Shown here: positions 60,709-64,000 of the stretch, in pieces
Layout: each line of letters begins with the position of its first letter
How positions within the stretch are numbered: the stretch's first letter is position 1
Assembly: GCA_030019365.1 (NCBI GenBank)
Contig: JASEFA010000001.1
Coordinates: forward strand, 62,001-126,000
Length of the DNA: 64,000 bases
DNA from: Bacillota bacterium
GTDB lineage: Bacteria > Bacillota > Sulfobacillia > JACIYH01
Reading direction: 5' to 3'
Position numbers and translations under genes: made by a program
Notes under the pieces: model-generated
What the model saw: the letters and a program-made list of their open reading frames with translations, nothing else
Told to the model about the DNA's origin: nothing
The model's database searches: none

Positions 60709-61827
60709 ATGAAACTTTACGAATATCTGGCCAAAGATATCTTCCGGGGCGCAGGTATCCCCGTGCCGGCCGGGCGGCCGTGCCAGGCGCCCGACGAGGC
60801 CGCCCGCGCCGCGGCCGAGATCGGGCCTGTGGCCATCAAGGCGCAGATCCTGGCCGGGGCGCGGGGGAAAGCGGGGGGCATCGCCTTTGCCGACACGCCG
60901 GAGGAAGCGCGGGAGGCGGCGGCCCGGCTGCTGGGGTCGGAGTTGCGCGGCTACCGGGTGGACAGGCTCCTGGTGGAAGAGAAGCTGATCATCGAGAAGG
61001 AGCTGTACCTGGGCATGGCGGTGGAGGGCAGCGCCCGCCGTCCTCTCGTCATCGCGTCAGGCCAGGGGGGTATGGCCATCGAGGAAGTGCCCGAGCGGGC
61101 CATCGTGAAAAAGACCCTCGACATAACCTGGGGGATGCAGCCTTACACGGCCAGGGTGCTGGCGCGCCGGCTCGGGCTGGAAGGGAGCCTGGCGCGCCAG
61201 TTCGAGGACATCGCCCTGCGCGTGTGGGGGGTGTTCCGGCGCTACGACGCCGAACTGGTGGAGATCAACCCCCTGGCGGTAGCCGCCGGACGGCGGCTGG
61301 TGGCGGCCGACGCCCGCCTGAACGTGGACGACGAGGCCCTTTACCGCCACCGCGACCTGCCCCGGGTGGAGGAGGGCACCGACCTCGAGCGGCGGGTGAG
61401 GGAGCTGGGTCTTTCCTTCGTGCAGCTTGAGGGCGACATCGCGGTGATGGCCAACGGGGCCGGGATCACCATGGCGACCCTGGACGTGCTGGCCCGCTAC
61501 GGGGGCCGGCCCGCCAACTTCCTGGATGCGGGTGGGGGGGCAGCGGCGGAACCCACGGCCCAGGCCATCGGCGTGCTCCTGGAGACCCACCCCAGGGTCA
61601 TCCTGATCAACATCTTCGGGGGCATCACGCGCTGTGACGAAGTGGCCCGGGCCATCGTGAAGGTGAAGTCGGAGCGAGGTCTGCCCGTGCCCCTGGTGGT
61701 GCGGCTGGTGGGCACCAACGAGGAACAGGGCACGGCGTTGTTGCGCGATCACGGCATTGCCGCCTTCCGGCAGATGGAGGAGGCAGCGGCCAGGGCAGTG
61801 GCCATAGCCAGGGGAGGTGACAGTTGA
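60709..61827 (+). CDS. sucC: Succinyl-CoA ligase (ADP/GDP-forming), beta subunit
   Basis: 372 residues. The ATP-grasp domain begins KLYEYLAKDIFRGAGIPVPA and includes AIKAQILAGARGKAGGIAFA, and later ELVEINPLAVA. The C-terminal domain shows VMANGAGITMATLDVLARYG (motif NGAGITMATLD), ANFLDAGGGAA, INIFGGITRCDEVARAI and VVRLVGTNEEQG. The alpha subunit (sucD), which carries the phosphohistidine, is not in the window, so it must be further downstream or elsewhere. ATG 60709 follows CTGGAGG. It overlaps sdhC by one base. Confidence 0.93.
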   Translation: MKLYEYLAKDIFRGAGIPVPAGRPCQAPDEAARAAAEIGPVAIKAQILAGARGKAGGIAFADTPEEAREAAARLLGSELRGYRVDRLLVEEKLIIEKELYLGMAVEGSARRPLVIASGQGGMAIEEVPERAIVKKTLDITWGMQPYTARVLARRLGLEGSLARQFEDIALRVWGVFRRYDAELVEINPLAVAAGRRLVAADARLNVDDEALYRHRDLPRVEEGTDLERRVRELGLSFVQLEGDIAVMANGAGITMATLDVLARYGGRPANFLDAGGGAAAEPTAQAIGVLLETHPRVILINIFGGITRCDEVARAIVKVKSERGLPVPLVVRLVGTNEEQGTALLRDHGIAAFRQMEEAAARAVAIARGGDS

Positions 61828-62240
61828 TGTACAAACCGCGGGGCATCTTCATGCGCAATCCCGACCTGGTGCCGGCGTACCTGCGTCCCGGCATGTGGGG
61901 CTGGGTGCTGCACCGGGTGACGGGGCTTCTTATCCTGTTCTACCTGCTCCTTCACATCTGGGTGATCGGGCGGGCGGCGGTGAGCCCGGGAGCCTTCGAC
62001 GCCATCATGGTCACCCTGGGCACGCCCTTCTGGCGGGCGCTGGAGGTGGGTCTGCTGGCCTGCGTGCTGTACCACGGCGTCAACGGCATCCGCATCATCC
62101 TGTTCGACCTGGGCTACGGCATCCGGGTGCACCGGGCCTGGTGGTATGCCACCGTGGTGGTGGTGGTGGTGCTGTTCGTGATGGGCGCGGTGCAGATGCT
62201 GATGCCGCTGTTCGCGGGGTCCACCTCGCGGGTGGCCTAG
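61827..62240 (+). CDS. sdhC: Succinate dehydrogenase/fumarate reductase cytochrome b subunit
   Basis: 137 residues from ATG 61827, with GGGGAGGTGA upstream. Three membrane helices are visible, as in SdhC: around MWGWVLHRVTGLLILFYLLL with the haem-ligand His in LHRVTG and LLHIWVIG; around LEVGLLACVLYHGVNGIRII, with another His; and YATVVVVVVLFVMGAVQML. It anchors the flavoprotein/iron-sulfur subunits and exchanges electrons with quinone. It belongs to the sdhCDA run. Confidence 0.9.
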   Translation: MYKPRGIFMRNPDLVPAYLRPGMWGWVLHRVTGLLILFYLLLHIWVIGRAAVSPGAFDAIMVTLGTPFWRALEVGLLACVLYHGVNGIRIILFDLGYGIRVHRAWWYATVVVVVVLFVMGAVQMLMPLFAGSTSRVA

Positions 62241-62243
62241 GGG

Positions 62244-62588
62244 GTGAAGGAATTGCGCACCTGGGCCTGGATTCTGCAGCGGGCAAGCGGTGCTGTCCTG
62301 GTCTTTGCCCTGGGATTGCACTGGGTGGTCCAGCATCACGTGTCTCCAGGGGCGGAGATCACCTTCGCCGGGGTCCACCTCAAGCTGCAGTGGCTCTTGT
62401 ACCTGGTGTCCGATGTTCTACTTCTGGCGTTCGCCCTGTTCCACGGGCTGAACGGCCTGCGCACGGTCATCCTGGACTTCCGGGTGTCCCGCTCCGCGGC
62501 GGCGGTGCTGACGGTGGTACTGGTGCTGGTGGGGCTGGGAGCCCTGGTGTACGGGGTGCCACCCATCACGGCCTTGCTCAGGGGGTAG
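62244..62588 (+). CDS. sdhD: Succinate dehydrogenase/fumarate reductase membrane anchor subunit
   Basis: 114 residues from GTG 62244. Three helices, with WAWILQRASGAVLVFALGLH, VVQHHVSPG, LYLVSDVLLLAFALFHGLNG and LTVVLVLVGLGALVYGV. The His residues in ALGLHW and ALFHGLNG are in positions used as haem ligands in the SdhD family. It starts 3 bp after sdhC. Its last codons lie in the first copy of the 28 bp tandem repeat that precedes sdhA. Confidence 0.88.
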   Translation: MKELRTWAWILQRASGAVLVFALGLHWVVQHHVSPGAEITFAGVHLKLQWLLYLVSDVLLLAFALFHGLNGLRTVILDFRVSRSAAAVLTVVLVLVGLGALVYGVPPITALLRG

Positions 62589-62654
62589 CCGACATGCGGC
62601 CTTGCTCAGGGGTAACTGACATGCCACCTTTCTCAGGGGGTAGCTGACATGCCA
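62572..62654 (+). repeat. Three tandem 27-28 bp repeats, each with Shine-Dalgarno, stop and ATG
   Basis: Units at 62572-62599, 62600-62626 and 62627-62654 share CYTTSCTCAGGGG(G)TARCYGACATGC (written with ambiguity codes). Unit 1 contains the sdhD stop (TAG) and an ATG at 62594; unit 2 has an ATG at 62620; unit 3 holds the true sdhA ATG at 62649. All three have AGGGG(G) 8-9 bp before the ATG. Confidence 0.9.
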
Positions 62655-64000
62655 TATCATCGCATCCTGGTGGTGGGAGCGGGACTGGCCGGACTGCGGG
62701 CGGCCATCGAGGCGGCCGGTGAGGACGTGGCGGTGCTGACGCGGGTGCACCCGGTGCGCTCCCACTCGGTGGCCGCCCAGGGGGGCGTGAACGCACCGCT
62801 GGCTAACGTTCCGGAGGGCAAGGAAGACAGCTCGGATCGTCATGCCTTCGACACGGTAAAGGGTTCGGACTACCTGGCGGACCAGGACGCGGCGGAGCTG
62901 ATGACGCGCCTGGCCCCAGAGCGCATCTACGAGATCGAGCACTGGGGCTGTCCCTTTTCGCGGACCCCGGAGGGCAAGATCGCCCAGCGTCCCTTCGGCG
63001 GCGCGGGCTTCCCCCGCACCTGTTACGCGGCGGACCGTACCGGCCACGCCATGCTGCACACCCTGTACGAGCAGGTGGTGAAGCGCGATGTGCGGGTGTA
63101 CGAAGAGTGGCTGATGCTCGACCTGGTCGTGTCCGGGGGCCGCTGCCGGGGGGTGGTGGCCATGGACATGGTGTCGGGGCGGGTGGAGGCATTCGGGGCC
63201 GAGGCGGTGATCGTGGCCACCGGGGGCGCCGGTCGCCTCTTTGTGCGCTCCACCAACTCTCACATCAATACGGGGAGCGCGGCGGCGTTTTGCTACCGGC
63301 GGGGGGTGCCGCTCAAGGACATGGAGTTCGTGCAGTTCCATCCCACGTCGCTTTACCCCAACAACGTGCTCATCTCCGAGGCGGCCCGGGGCGAGGGTGG
63401 GTACCTTCTGAACCGGGACGGGGAGCGGTTCATGGCCCGCTATGCCCCCAAGGCGATGGAGCTGGGGCCGCGGGACATCGTGGCCCGGTCCATCCAGACC
63501 GAGATCGACGAGGGGCGGGGGTTTGAGGACGCCTACGTGCACCTTGACCTGCGGCATCTGGGGGCGGAGAAGATCAAGGAGAGGCTGCCCGCCATCCGGG
63601 AGATCGCCATGTATTTCGCCGGGGTGGACCCCATCGAGAAACCCATCCCCATCCAGCCCGCCCAGCACTACACCATGGGGGGCCTGGACGTAGACAGAGA
63701 CGGTGCCTCCGAGCTGCCCGGCCTTTATGCTGCGGGGGAGTGTGCCTGCGTGAGCGTGCACGGGGCCAACCGCCTGGGCGGCAACTCGCTTTTGGAGACG
63801 GTGGTGTTCGGGCAGCTGGCGGGGGCGGCCGCCCTGCGCTACGTGGGGGGTCTGGAGAAGACGGGTGCGGGCGACGGCGCGCTGGACAGGGCGGTGGCGG
63901 AGGTGGAGGACCGCATTGGCGAGCTCTTGGGGCGGGAAGACGGGGAGAAGATGGCCACCATCCGGGAAGAGATGAAGCAGGTGATGTTCGAGAAGGTGGG
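62649..64000 (+). CDS. sdhA: Succinate dehydrogenase/fumarate reductase flavoprotein subunit (3' end outside window)
   Basis: 450 residues visible, open to the window end; roughly the last 100-130 residues are missing. The FAD motif is ILVVGAGLAGLRAAIEAAG and the covalent-FAD His region is HPVRSHSVAAQGGVNAPL. Substrate-site blocks are FVQFHPTSLYPNNVLISEAA (motif QFHPTSLY), GEGGYLLNRDGERFMARYAP and QPAQHYTMGGLDVD, then CVSVHGANRLGGNSLLETVV. It oxidises succinate or reduces fumarate with the SdhCD anchor and an iron-sulfur subunit expected downstream. ATG 62649 follows AGGGGG in the third repeat copy. Confidence 0.95.
   Translation, partial: MPYHRILVVGAGLAGLRAAIEAAGEDVAVLTRVHPVRSHSVAAQGGVNAPLANVPEGKEDSSDRHAFDTVKGSDYLADQDAAELMTRLAPERIYEIEHWGCPFSRTPEGKIAQRPFGGAGFPRTCYAADRTGHAMLHTLYEQVVKRDVRVYEEWLMLDLVVSGGRCRGVVAMDMVSGRVEAFGAEAVIVATGGAGRLFVRSTNSHINTGSAAAFCYRRGVPLKDMEFVQFHPTSLYPNNVLISEAARGEGGYLLNRDGERFMARYAPKAMELGPRDIVARSIQTEIDEGRGFEDAYVHLDLRHLGAEKIKERLPAIREIAMYFAGVDPIEKPIPIQPAQHYTMGGLDVDRDGASELPGLYAAGECACVSVHGANRLGGNSLLETVVFGQLAGAAALRYVGGLEKTGAGDGALDRAVAEVEDRIGELLGREDGEKMATIREEMKQVMFEKV

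Overview
The window comes from a high-GC Gram-positive anaerobe, most likely a deep-branching thermophilic-type Bacillota (Firmicutes) related in physiology to Moorella. G+C is roughly two thirds by eye, GTG and TTG starts are common, ribosome binding sites are strong GGAGG type, promoters are TTGACA/TATAAT type, and a Bacillus-type LexA (DinR) operator with GAAC-N4-GTTC half-sites is present. The core is a complete carbonyl branch of the Wood-Ljungdahl (acetyl-CoA) pathway, so the organism is probably an acetogen, a CO oxidiser, or a syntroph running the pathway in reverse. No rRNA, tRNA, CRISPR array or intact insertion sequence was seen.

Layout. 1-3684: etfB (cut by the window edge), etfA and a membrane-anchored HdrD-like Fe-S oxidoreductase, an ETF-to-membrane electron branch. 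3641-9688: a DUF21-like membrane protein, an orphan OppD/OppF ATPase pair, a GPH-type sugar symporter and a PEP/pyruvate-binding-domain protein. 9689-15032: a bifunctional-nuclease-family protein, an unknown conserved protein, an HTH regulator, an unknown protein, then greA-lysS behind a perfect sigma-A promoter. 15115-21365 (minus strand): MATE exporter, saccharopine-dehydrogenase-family protein, a polar amino acid ABC transporter, a PrcB-like protein and nadE. 21553-27258: an unknown coiled-coil protein, a HAD phosphatase, a DinG-type helicase, and an SOS-controlled Y-family-polymerase-like protein (ImuB-like) with its DUF6504 partner. 27095-34884: MFS exporter, tldD-tldE, a decayed radical SAM gene, an alpha/beta hydrolase, an HD-GYP protein and a VapBC-type toxin-antitoxin pair.

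34997-54697 is the centrepiece: a strong promoter, a highly structured RNA of about 200 nt ending in a hairpin and a T-rich stretch, and then fifteen tightly packed genes: a small Trp-rich protein, acsD, acsA (cooS), acsB, acsC, acsE, a DUF3786 gene, acsF (cooC), acsV, hdrC, hdrB, a giant hdrA, mvhD, metV and metF. The last six have the same order as the hdrCBA-mvhD-metVF transcription unit described in Moorella thermoacetica. They probably form a flavin-based complex that reduces methylene-THF. The resulting methyl-THF feeds AcsE, the corrinoid Fe-S protein AcsCD and acetyl-CoA synthase AcsB, with CO supplied by AcsA. HdrA is a 1484-residue fusion carrying an inserted GltD/NfnB-like NAD(P)H module.

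54698-57686 is a decayed or non-coding stretch: hairpins, a ferredoxin with a coiled-coil partner, an ABC ATPase fragment, and an EAL-domain protein with a degenerate GGDEF. 57687-64000 is a C4-dicarboxylate operon (fumarase alpha and beta, malic enzyme, succinyl-CoA ligase beta, sdhC, sdhD, sdhA cut by the window edge). It could run the reductive branch pyruvate-malate-fumarate-succinate-succinyl-CoA or the reverse. The sdhA initiation region is preceded by three tandem copies of a 27-28 bp unit that carries both a Shine-Dalgarno sequence and an ATG.
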